From Treponema sp. UBA4319 (lineage in GTDB: Bacteria; Spirochaetota; Spirochaetia; Treponematales; Treponemataceae), in contig DGUD01000025.1 in NCBI GenBank assembly GCA_002393865.1, positions 22,095-54,316 of the forward strand: 32,222 bases of DNA, in the 5' to 3' direction. Both the position numbers and the translations under genes were made by a program. Positions 22,448 through 29,121 of the stretch are shown here, in pieces. The number at the start of each line of letters is the position of its first letter. Within the stretch, counting starts at the first letter, position 1. Below the pieces are notes generated by a model. That model had not been told where the DNA came from. It was given only the letters and a program-made list of their open reading frames with translations, and did no database searches.

Positions 22448-22950
22448 ACAGCTTTCCCCAATACGTTGCCCACGGGAATGAACCCGTAGTTCCTCGAATC
22501 GACGGAGACGGCAGCGTTATCCCCGATGGCGAGGATTGTTCCCTCGGGTACGGAGTGTATGGTGCGCATGGCATAGTACTGCTCGGCAGAGAGCGGATAC
22601 GAGGTATTGTTCACAAGCAGAGTATATCCTTTATCCGCCGAATAATCCAGAGGAGCGCCGCCAATTGCCGCACAGCGTTTTATGATTATTTTATTGTCGT
22701 ACAGATAAATCACGACGTCTCCCGCCGACGGCTCCGCCCAGCTGCACAGGAGCCTGCTGCCGAAGGGCTGCACAATGCCGTACGCGAGCTTGTTCACCAG
22801 CACGACGGAGCCGTCCCTGATGCCCGGCTCCATGGAGCTGCCGCTGATGTGCAGGATATCCGCCACAAAGAGCTTGATGGCGATTCCTGCCAAAAGTCCG
22901 AGCGCGATGCAGACTGCTGCCTGTTTCTTGAAAATTCCCTTACCATTCAT
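22438..22950 (-). CDS. lepB: Signal peptidase I
   Basis: The protein has about 170 residues, a short S26 signal peptidase with one N-terminal membrane helix (AAVCIALGLLAGIAIKLFV). The catalytic serine is in ISGSSMEPGIRDG, the general-base lysine in NKIIIKRCAAIGG, and the later conserved box is AIGDNAAVSVDSRNYGFIP. It removes signal peptides from exported proteins at the outer face of the inner membrane. Start: ATG 22950 is listed, but it has no ribosome site. A TTG at 22962 in the same frame has AGGA six bases upstream, and that site lies in the hairpin at 22963-22996. It is first in the operon with PBP2 and DUF115 and has a good promoter. Confidence 0.9.
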   Translation of the reverse strand: MNGKGIFKKQAAVCIALGLLAGIAIKLFVADILHISGSSMEPGIRDGSVVLVNKLAYGIVQPFGSRLLCSWAEPSAGDVVIYLYDNKIIIKRCAAIGGAPLDYSADKGYTLLVNNTSYPLSAEQYYAMRTIHSVPEGTILAIGDNAAVSVDSRNYGFIPVGNVLGKAVCR

Positions 22951-22962
22951 GAGCGTGCGCAA

Positions 22963-23006
22963 GACCTGTCCTGAAACTACAGCGTTTCCGGACAGGTCTA
23001 TTCTAA
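22963..23006. repeat. GTCCGGAAA-family hairpin, copy 3, at the 5' end of the lepB mRNA
   Basis: GACCTGTCCTGAAAC (22963-22977) pairs with GTTTCCGGACAGGTC (22984-22998), 14 of 15 bases, with the six-base loop TACAGC. The right side continues CTATTCTAA, and ATTCTA is the -10 box of the lepB promoter. The repeat is shared with 2145, 14657 and 29078. Confidence 0.75.
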
Positions 23007-23028
23007 TATTGAAATGTATTTATGTCGA
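23000..23028 (-). promoter_or_regulatory. Promoter of the lepB operon
   Basis: On the minus strand TCGACA (23023-23028), a 17-base spacer and TAGAAT (23000-23005), each 5 of 6 to consensus. The start is expected near 22993, inside the hairpin, so the transcript begins with a stem-loop. Confidence 0.78.
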
Positions 23029-23038
23029 TATAAGGAAC

Positions 23039-24166
23039 ATGGAAGTCATAAGTTTTTTTGTTAAAAATTCCTACGCTCCGCGTGCTGTGCCGGCATATTC
23101 CGTGCCGACGCCATTCTCATTCCAGCGGATGCAGCGGATGGCGGCGTCCCGTGCCGCACAGCGCTCGCTCACGGTAAAGAGCCTGCTGAAGGCGGTACCC
23201 TTTGTGGTCTTGTGCGCGGCGGTTCCCTTCCTGGTGATGCGGGGCATCCGCTATTCAGAATCTTTTGCGCGGCCGGTTACATTCTCAAATTCCAACGCGG
23301 AGGAATTTGATTATCTTGACAAAGCGATGTTTGATTTTGCCCTTGCGCAGGACAGCTATTTTGACCTTGACGGCAATGTGGTCTCCGCCGACGGCACCGC
23401 GCTGGCTTCCCGCGCTGATGCTGTCTACAAGGAACCGGTGACATACCAGCAGTATGAGGTTCGCGTCGGGGATACCATCGGCTCCATCAGCCAGAAATTC
23501 GGGCTCTCCAATATCTCCACGCTTATCGCCATGAACGATATCGCGAACGTGCGCTACCTGTATTCCGGCAAAAAGCTGACCGTTCCCTCTATGGACGGAA
23601 TGAAACATGTCGTGGCGGCAGGCGAGACGCTGGAAGGCCTGAGCGCGAAATACAATGTGGCCTATGAGGATCTGCTTGACGTGAACGACCTTGACAGCTC
23701 CGAGCTGACGGTGGGGCAGACGCTGTTCATTCCCGGCGCAAAGATGGACAAGCAGTCGCTGCAGAAGGCGATGGGGGAGCGTTTCACCTACCCGATATCC
23801 GCGACCTGGCGGCTGAGCTCCGGCTTTGGCGCGCGCAAGGATCCTATTACCGGCGTCAATTCCTACCACACCGGCATCGATATGGCGTGCCCGACGGGAA
23901 CCCGCATCAATGCCGCGCTCAGCGGAACGGTCGCCTTTGTGGGCTGGTCGAATGTCTTTGGCAATTATGTCATCGTCAAGCATATCGACGGCTACCAGAC
24001 TTTGTACGGGCACATGAGCAAGATTACCACAAAGAAGGGCGCCTTCGTGAATCAGGGCGAAAAAATAGGGGAAGTCGGCAGCACCGGCTATTCCACCGGC
24101 CCGCACCTGCATTTTACGGTGTACAAGAACGGCAAGCTTGTGAACCCGATGACCGTGCTCAAATAA
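23039..24166 (+). CDS. LysM-domain M23 family metallopeptidase
   Basis: The protein has 375 residues. A basic N-terminal region precedes one membrane helix (LLKAVPFVVLCAAVPFLV, about residues 58-75). Two LysM repeats follow, about residues 140-190 (EVRVGDTIGSISQKFGLS) and 197-240 (HVVAAGETLEGLSAKYNV), and then an M23 (LytM/lysostaphin) domain. The zinc ligands look intact: YHTGID for the first His and Asp, YGHMSK, and GPHLHF. It should bind peptidoglycan and cut its peptide cross-links, or activate other hydrolases, from the membrane side. ATG 23039 has AAGGA only two bases upstream, so the start is tentative. It diverges from lepB across 76 bases and is followed nine bases later by the propeller/NodB-like gene. 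Confidence 0.9.
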   Translation: MEVISFFVKNSYAPRAVPAYSVPTPFSFQRMQRMAASRAAQRSLTVKSLLKAVPFVVLCAAVPFLVMRGIRYSESFARPVTFSNSNAEEFDYLDKAMFDFALAQDSYFDLDGNVVSADGTALASRADAVYKEPVTYQQYEVRVGDTIGSISQKFGLSNISTLIAMNDIANVRYLYSGKKLTVPSMDGMKHVVAAGETLEGLSAKYNVAYEDLLDVNDLDSSELTVGQTLFIPGAKMDKQSLQKAMGERFTYPISATWRLSSGFGARKDPITGVNSYHTGIDMACPTGTRINAALSGTVAFVGWSNVFGNYVIVKHIDGYQTLYGHMSKITTKKGAFVNQGEKIGEVGSTGYSTGPHLHFTVYKNGKLVNPMTVLK

Positions 24167-24175
24167 GGGGCGTGT

Positions 24176-26410
24176 ATGGCTGGAAAACGTGCTTTCCTTG
24201 TGCTCTTGTGCAGCCTCCTGCTTTTTCCCTGCGCGGCGCAGAATGCCCTGCAGGACGGCGGCGCTGTACGCTTTGGCAACATAGACATAAATGCGGCGGA
24301 CAGCCTGCTCTTTTCTGTCTCGCAGGATATGCCCGGCGCGGGGAGCTGCACGAGCCTTTTCCATGCCCGGCTTGGCGCGCAGTCCGCACGGGAAAGCCCC
24401 CGCATACTGACCTGCTGGCCGGAGCGCCTTGAGTCCCTTGCGGGCGGCAGAATCCTGCAGGTGCGCAACAGTTACGGGACGGCGCTCTATACCCGCTCCG
24501 CCGCCTCGCTCAAGAATTCTACGCTCAAGTGGACGCAGTGGAACGCAGCCTCCGGCACGCTCCCGGTGACGTATGGGCGTACCAGCCCCGTCTCTGTGAG
24601 CCCCAACGGCAGCTGGATCTGCTACGTGCGCAAAACCCTTTCCGCTGAAGGGCAGCTGGTGCTGCAGAATGCCATGAACGGCGAGCAGCGCGTGCTTGTG
24701 GAGCGGGTGCCGTTCAGCTATGGCGACACGGAGGTAAAATGGTCTCCCGACAGCTCTTTCTTGCTCTATGAGAAGGAAGGGACGCTTTTCTTTGTGAACC
24801 CGTCGCTCGCTTTTGGCAGCAATGCCGTCGCCGAGGAATACCGCCGCATCGGTCCCGGTTCCGTCAGGAATGCCGCGTGGACTGGCAGCCGCAGCCTCGT
24901 CTACATCAGCGGCGATATCGTGTACTGCATCCAGGAGGACGAGCTCTACATCCGCGGGCTGTACTCGTCGTTCATCGGGAGCGGCAGCATAGTCGGCAGG
25001 CTGCTGCTGCCCTTTGATTCCGCCCGCGACAGCTTCTGGTGCGACGCGGAGGGAAAGCAGCTTGTCGTGAGCACCGCAGGAAAATTCCTGTCGCTCTGCG
25101 CCATCAACCGGGAAAGCTACGACTATGTGCAGCTCCGCTCTCAGTTCGCGTTCTCTCGTGTGAACGGCTCCGTGACGGACTGCATGGTGTTCTGGGCGGA
25201 CGGGCAGAAGCCGTTTTTGTGGGTCTCCTATATTCCTTACAGCGGGGGCAGCGAGGCTGGCGCCGTCTTTGAGCTTTCCGCTGACGCGCCGCTGCGGCTT
25301 GACCAGCGTTCCCCGCTCCGCCCCCAGCTTTCGCCCGATGCATCCCGCATTGCGCTTGTGGACTCGGACAGGGTCTCCGTGTACCGGCTCAAGGACTGGG
25401 TGCAGCTTGCCGAACTTGGCGGGGAGCGCGTCGTTTCCCTTGCATGGGCTTCCTCCGGCAGCATCTATGTGGGCGGCGCTGAGACCGTCCGCTTGTGGTC
25501 GTTCTCAGACACCATCTCCATAGCGCCGGTGCTTTTTCTTTCCTCCGTGGAGGAGGCTTTCTGGGACGGGGGCAGGATTATCGCCCGCACGGCCTCGTCT
25601 TCCCAGCTGTACGTGTACGATACCGTGCGCGGCTGCTGGAACAGCTTTGAGCGGGAGCCCGCCGCCACTGGCCGTTCCGATAAAAACGCCGGCTTCCGCG
25701 TCTATACGACTGCCGCCCGGAACCCCAAGTACGCCAATGCCCTGTTTGTGCGGCATTTGTCCGACGACGCGTTCACGTATCCGCTTTATGCGGAGACCCA
25801 GCAGCCTGCCGGCGAGCGCAAGAGGATTGCCTTTGTCTTTGATGCCGTCGATTCTTCGGAAGGGCTTGCGCGAATTCTCTCCGTGCTGGACGAATTCGGC
25901 GTACAGGCGAGCTTTTTCATCAACGGCGAATTTATCCGCCGCTATCCGATGGAGACAAAACTGATTGCGGACTCCGGCAATGTCTGTGCGTCTTCGTTCA
26001 ACAGCAATGTGGACCTGCTCTCGCGGGAGTACCGCATTGACGCGGAATTTATCCGCCGGGGTCTGGCGCGCAATGAGGATGAATTCTATGCCGCTACGGG
26101 CAAGGAATTCTCCCTGCTCTGGCATGCGCCCTTCTACAGCGCGGATGCTGCGCTGATTGCCGCAGGGCAGGCGTCCGGCTACCGTTACGTGGATGCCGCG
26201 AGCCAGTATTTTGACAAGCGGATTCTGCAGGTGCTCGGCACGTCAAACTACATCGACGCCTGCGTGTCGCTGCTTTATGACGGCATGATTCTGCCCTTTA
26301 CGGTGGGGGCTGCCGACGGCGATATCCTGTATGAGCATTTTGATTTGTTCCTTGCCGCCCTCCTTGACAGCGGCTGCGAGATAGTCGGGCTGGAATCCCT
26401 GCTGGACTGA
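24176..26410 (+). CDS. Secreted beta-propeller / NodB-like deacetylase fusion, catalytic residues missing
   Basis: The protein has 744 residues and a cleavable signal peptide (AFLVLLCSLLLFPCAAQ). Residues about 40-500 are made of repeated WD40/TolB-like blades (for example SVSPNGSWICYVRK, KWSPDSSFLLYEKE, QLSPDASRIALVDS, LAWASSGSIYVGG). From about 550 a NodB-like polysaccharide-deacetylase fold follows: IAFVFDAVDSSEGLARILSVLDEFGVQASFFINGEF is motif 1 and its strand. The second aspartate of motif 1 is lost (FDA), the HxxxH zinc motif reads NSNVDL, and motif 3 has HAP instead of RPP. It is therefore probably a carbohydrate-binding or scaffold protein, not an enzyme. ATG 24176 has AGGGG six bases upstream. 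It follows the M23 peptidase gene by nine bases, suggesting a joint cell-wall role. Confidence 0.78.
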   Translation: MAGKRAFLVLLCSLLLFPCAAQNALQDGGAVRFGNIDINAADSLLFSVSQDMPGAGSCTSLFHARLGAQSARESPRILTCWPERLESLAGGRILQVRNSYGTALYTRSAASLKNSTLKWTQWNAASGTLPVTYGRTSPVSVSPNGSWICYVRKTLSAEGQLVLQNAMNGEQRVLVERVPFSYGDTEVKWSPDSSFLLYEKEGTLFFVNPSLAFGSNAVAEEYRRIGPGSVRNAAWTGSRSLVYISGDIVYCIQEDELYIRGLYSSFIGSGSIVGRLLLPFDSARDSFWCDAEGKQLVVSTAGKFLSLCAINRESYDYVQLRSQFAFSRVNGSVTDCMVFWADGQKPFLWVSYIPYSGGSEAGAVFELSADAPLRLDQRSPLRPQLSPDASRIALVDSDRVSVYRLKDWVQLAELGGERVVSLAWASSGSIYVGGAETVRLWSFSDTISIAPVLFLSSVEEAFWDGGRIIARTASSSQLYVYDTVRGCWNSFEREPAATGRSDKNAGFRVYTTAARNPKYANALFVRHLSDDAFTYPLYAETQQPAGERKRIAFVFDAVDSSEGLARILSVLDEFGVQASFFINGEFIRRYPMETKLIADSGNVCASSFNSNVDLLSREYRIDAEFIRRGLARNEDEFYAATGKEFSLLWHAPFYSADAALIAAGQASGYRYVDAASQYFDKRILQVLGTSNYIDACVSLLYDGMILPFTVGAADGDILYEHFDLFLAALLDSGCEIVGLESLLD

Positions 26411-26433
26411 AGCCCGGCAGAAGCCTCTTGCCC

Positions 26434-27846
26434 TTACAGCTGCGCGCTGATTTTTGTTGCGAGCAGGTACAGCGCTTTTCCCCAGAGCCTGCCAGTGATA
26501 CCGCGCGGAGGAACATCCCTGTCCGCTACGAGCGGCAGCGTCCTCAGCTCTGTGTCCCCGATATAATAGGTGATGGTGCCGTACTGCTGCCCGCAGCGTA
26601 TGCCGCCGTACAGGCAGTCCGGTACCTGCGCGTAGGCATGGACTGATGCCGCCGCGCCGGTGGGGGAGTCACTTGTGATGAAGGGCACCGTGAAGCTTTC
26701 GTCCAGTGCGGGGACGAGCTTTACCGCCTTGCCGCGTGCGCCCGTCAGCCCGACGGTGAATTCGTGCTCCCCATGCTGCGGGGCACGGTAATCCGCAAAA
26801 TGAGAGAACGCATAGTTGAACAATGTCAGACCATCCTCGACGCGGTATCTGTTGCCCTCTGCGGTGGAGTGCCCCGGACCTCGCATCGTGATGGAGAGGA
26901 ACCTCGTTCCGTTCTGCTCCGCCGTGAGCGCGATGTTGTAGCCGCTCTCGTCGATATAGCCTGTTTTGAGCCCGTCGCATCCGGGGATTTTCCCGAGCAG
27001 CTTGTTCGTGTTCCGCTGGGTAATCGCGAGCGAGTCCCCTAGAGAGCGCTGCGAGGGAGGCAGGTTTTTTTCCGCGGGATAGCGCAGCAGCGCCTGCGCG
27101 TGGAACAGCTGGAGCGACTGCGGGTATTTCTGCAGGTACATCCGGGCAAAGCTTGCGAATTCTCTGGCAGTCGTCAGGTTTTTCTCGCTGTAGCCGCTTG
27201 ATTCCACAAAATGCGTGCGGCTGAGCCCCATGCTGCGGACGGTCGCATTCATCCTCCCGACAAAATCATCCATGTTGCCGCAGATATAATAGGCGACCGC
27301 GATAGATGCGTCATTGCCGCTTGCGATGGCAAGCCCCAGGAGGAGCTCGCGGAGCGTCACGCGCTGGCCTTCCCCCAGATACATGCGCGACGCATCGTCC
27401 GGCAGGTTGACCGACCAGCTCTGTGGCGGCAGCGGCACTTCGTCGTCAAGGCTTACTTCTCCGTCTTCCACGGCCTTGAACACCACGTACATCTCGACGA
27501 GCTTTGTCATCGATGCGGGCGGAATCTCTTCGTCCGCGTTCTTTTCGTAGAGGATGCTCCCTGTCCGCACGTCCACAAGGATGGCGCTGCCCGCGTTGAT
27601 GTGGAGCTGGGCTGGCTGGCTCTGGTAGGGGAGCGCCTGCAGTGCAGCTGATGTCCGCTCAGGGTACAGGCTGTCCAGCACGGAGGCAAGCTGCGCCTCC
27701 TGCTCCGGCGTCCGCGCTCCCGGATCCTCCGGCCGGAGGGCTTCCATCGCGGAAAGGAACGCGTATGCGCCGATGAGCAGCACGCACAATGCCGCGCATA
27801 CAAGGCCGAGCAGCGCCGGAAGGGGGCTTTTTTTTGCTTCGCTCAT
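26434..27846 (-). CDS. dacA: Serine-type D-alanyl-D-alanine carboxypeptidase (PBP5/DacA-like)
   Basis: The protein has 470 residues with an N-terminal membrane helix (LGLVCAALCVLLIGAYAFLSA). S11 family motifs are complete: SMTK (PPASMTKL, SxxK), SGND (AIASGNDASIAVA, SxN) and KTG (DGLKTGYIDESGYN). A C-terminal region of about 110 residues follows the penicillin-binding domain, as in PBP5/6. It trims the terminal D-alanine of peptidoglycan side chains in the periplasm, limiting cross-linking. ATG 27846 is preferred, with AAGGA seven bases upstream, over an in-frame start at 27882 inside aroC. It lies 22 bases after aroC and is probably co-transcribed. It is convergent with the propeller gene. 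Confidence 0.93.
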   Translation of the reverse strand: MSEAKKSPLPALLGLVCAALCVLLIGAYAFLSAMEALRPEDPGARTPEQEAQLASVLDSLYPERTSAALQALPYQSQPAQLHINAGSAILVDVRTGSILYEKNADEEIPPASMTKLVEMYVVFKAVEDGEVSLDDEVPLPPQSWSVNLPDDASRMYLGEGQRVTLRELLLGLAIASGNDASIAVAYYICGNMDDFVGRMNATVRSMGLSRTHFVESSGYSEKNLTTAREFASFARMYLQKYPQSLQLFHAQALLRYPAEKNLPPSQRSLGDSLAITQRNTNKLLGKIPGCDGLKTGYIDESGYNIALTAEQNGTRFLSITMRGPGHSTAEGNRYRVEDGLTLFNYAFSHFADYRAPQHGEHEFTVGLTGARGKAVKLVPALDESFTVPFITSDSPTGAAASVHAYAQVPDCLYGGIRCGQQYGTITYYIGDTELRTLPLVADRDVPPRGITGRLWGKALYLLATKISAQL

Positions 27847-27868
27847 GGCTGTTTCCTTGCGTTGTGGT

Positions 27869-28933
27869 CTAGGCACGGGCACTCCTGTTCCGCAGGTACA
27901 TATCCGCCAGTGTGATAGCCGTCATGGCTTCCACCACAGGGACGATGCGCGGACACAGGCAGACGTCGTGCCTTCCTTCAATCTCTATGCTGCACTCCTC
28001 GTCCTGCGTGGTGATGGTCTGCTGGCGGAGATAGATGCTGGGCACGGGCTTGACCGCTATGCGGAAGACGATATCGTCCCCGCGCGATATGCCGCCGAGT
28101 ATGCCGCCCGCGTTGTTCGTGCGGAATGCCGGACCCTTTGCCATCTGGTCGTTGTTCCTGCTGCCTTGGGAGTCAGCCGCCGCAAAGCCGCTGCCGAATT
28201 CGATGCCTTTGACCGCCCCGATGGAAAGCATTGCCTGCGCGAGCACTGCGTCAAGCTTGTCAAAGACCGGTTCCCCCAGCCCTGCCGGGACACCGCTGGC
28301 AATACATTCCACGATGCCGCCCGCGCTGTCGCCTTCCCGCCGGAGCGCCTCAATCCGTTCCTGCATGAGCAGCGCGGCTTTGTTGTCCGCGGCGCGCATC
28401 GCATTCTGCTCGATTTGCTCCATGTCTATCTCTGCGCAGGAAATGCCTGCCGCCCGTAGCGTGTATGCGCGGACGGAGATGCCCTGCTGCCTGAGCAGCA
28501 GTTTGGCGACCGCCCCCGCTGCCACGCGGGCGCAGGTCTCTCTGCCGCTGGAGCGCCCGCCGCCCCGGTAGTCGCGTATACCGTATTTCTCATGGTAGGT
28601 AAAATCCGCGTGCCCCGGCCGGAATGCATGCTGTATCTTCCCGTAATCCCCGGAATGCTGGTTCGTGTTCCTGATGAGCATGGCAATCGGGGTTCCTGTG
28701 GATTTCCCCTCAAAGACACCGCTCAGTATCTCCGCCGTGTCCGCCTCTTTGCGTGCTGTTACCGCCGCGTTGCCCTGGGCGCCCGGCTTGCGCTTGTCAA
28801 GCTCCTGCTGGATGAACTGAGCGTCAATCGTAATGCCCGCCGGGCAGCCGTCTATGATGCAGCCGAGCCCGGCTCCGTGGCTTTCCCCGAATGTCGTTAC
28901 CCTGAACGAATCCCCGAATGTATTGCCTGCCAA
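27869..28933 (-). CDS. aroC: Chorismate synthase
   Basis: The protein has 354 residues, the full length of AroC. Signatures are GESHGAGLGCIIDGCPAG near the N-terminus, FRPGHADFTYHEKYG followed by DYRGGGRSSGRETCARVAAGA, and FGSGFAAADSQGSRNNDQM with NNAGGILGGIS further on. It converts 5-enolpyruvylshikimate-3-phosphate to chorismate in the cytoplasm, using reduced FMN, the last step of the shikimate pathway. The start is TTG 28933, backed by a perfect AGGAGG five bases upstream and by the canonical MAGNTFGxxFRVTTFGESHG beginning. No other aro gene is near. The promoter lies at 29093-29121, overlapping the end of the upstream gene, with a 150-base leader. Confidence 0.96.
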   Translation of the reverse strand: MAGNTFGDSFRVTTFGESHGAGLGCIIDGCPAGITIDAQFIQQELDKRKPGAQGNAAVTARKEADTAEILSGVFEGKSTGTPIAMLIRNTNQHSGDYGKIQHAFRPGHADFTYHEKYGIRDYRGGGRSSGRETCARVAAGAVAKLLLRQQGISVRAYTLRAAGISCAEIDMEQIEQNAMRAADNKAALLMQERIEALRREGDSAGGIVECIASGVPAGLGEPVFDKLDAVLAQAMLSIGAVKGIEFGSGFAAADSQGSRNNDQMAKGPAFRTNNAGGILGGISRGDDIVFRIAVKPVPSIYLRQQTITTQDEECSIEIEGRHDVCLCPRIVPVVEAMTAITLADMYLRNRSARA

Positions 28934-28981
28934 GATAGCCTCCTGAAACGAAGGAATTGTGACCTGTGCGGTCGGCGTACG

Positions 28982-29100
28982 GTAGAGCTGCCCGGAAGCT
29001 ATGGGTTCCCGCTCAGCTCTCTTTTTCGGTCATGCCGTACGAATTCCGTTCCTCCGCTTTGTGCCCGGAATACCGAGTTTCCGGACAGCTCCATTCTACC
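28982..29100. repeat. GTCCGGAAA-family element, copy 4, long form with 90-base loop
   Basis: GGTAGAGCTGCCCGGAA (from 28981) and the right part GTTTCCGGACAGCTCCATTCTACC (29077-29100) face each other as imperfect inverted repeats. The right part shares GTTTCCGGACAG and ATTCTA with the lepB copy. It spans the aroC leader, from the stop codon of the upstream gene to 48 bases before the aroC start. Confidence 0.6.
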
Positions 29101-29121
29101 GTACTTTTCCCATTAGCTCAA
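29093..29121 (-). promoter_or_regulatory. Promoter of aroC-dacA inside the end of the upstream gene
   Basis: On the minus strand TTGAGC (29116-29121), 17 bases, then TAGAAT (29093-29098). The TAG of the -10 box is the stop codon of the 29096-31822 gene. The same TAGAAT and following GTCCGGAAA are used at lepB. Confidence 0.62.

Noticed and set aside
23285..24364. 359-codon minus-strand frame over the M23 peptidase gene
   Set aside because: It is the opposite-strand shadow of a well-supported LysM-M23 gene, with a composition typical of such shadows.
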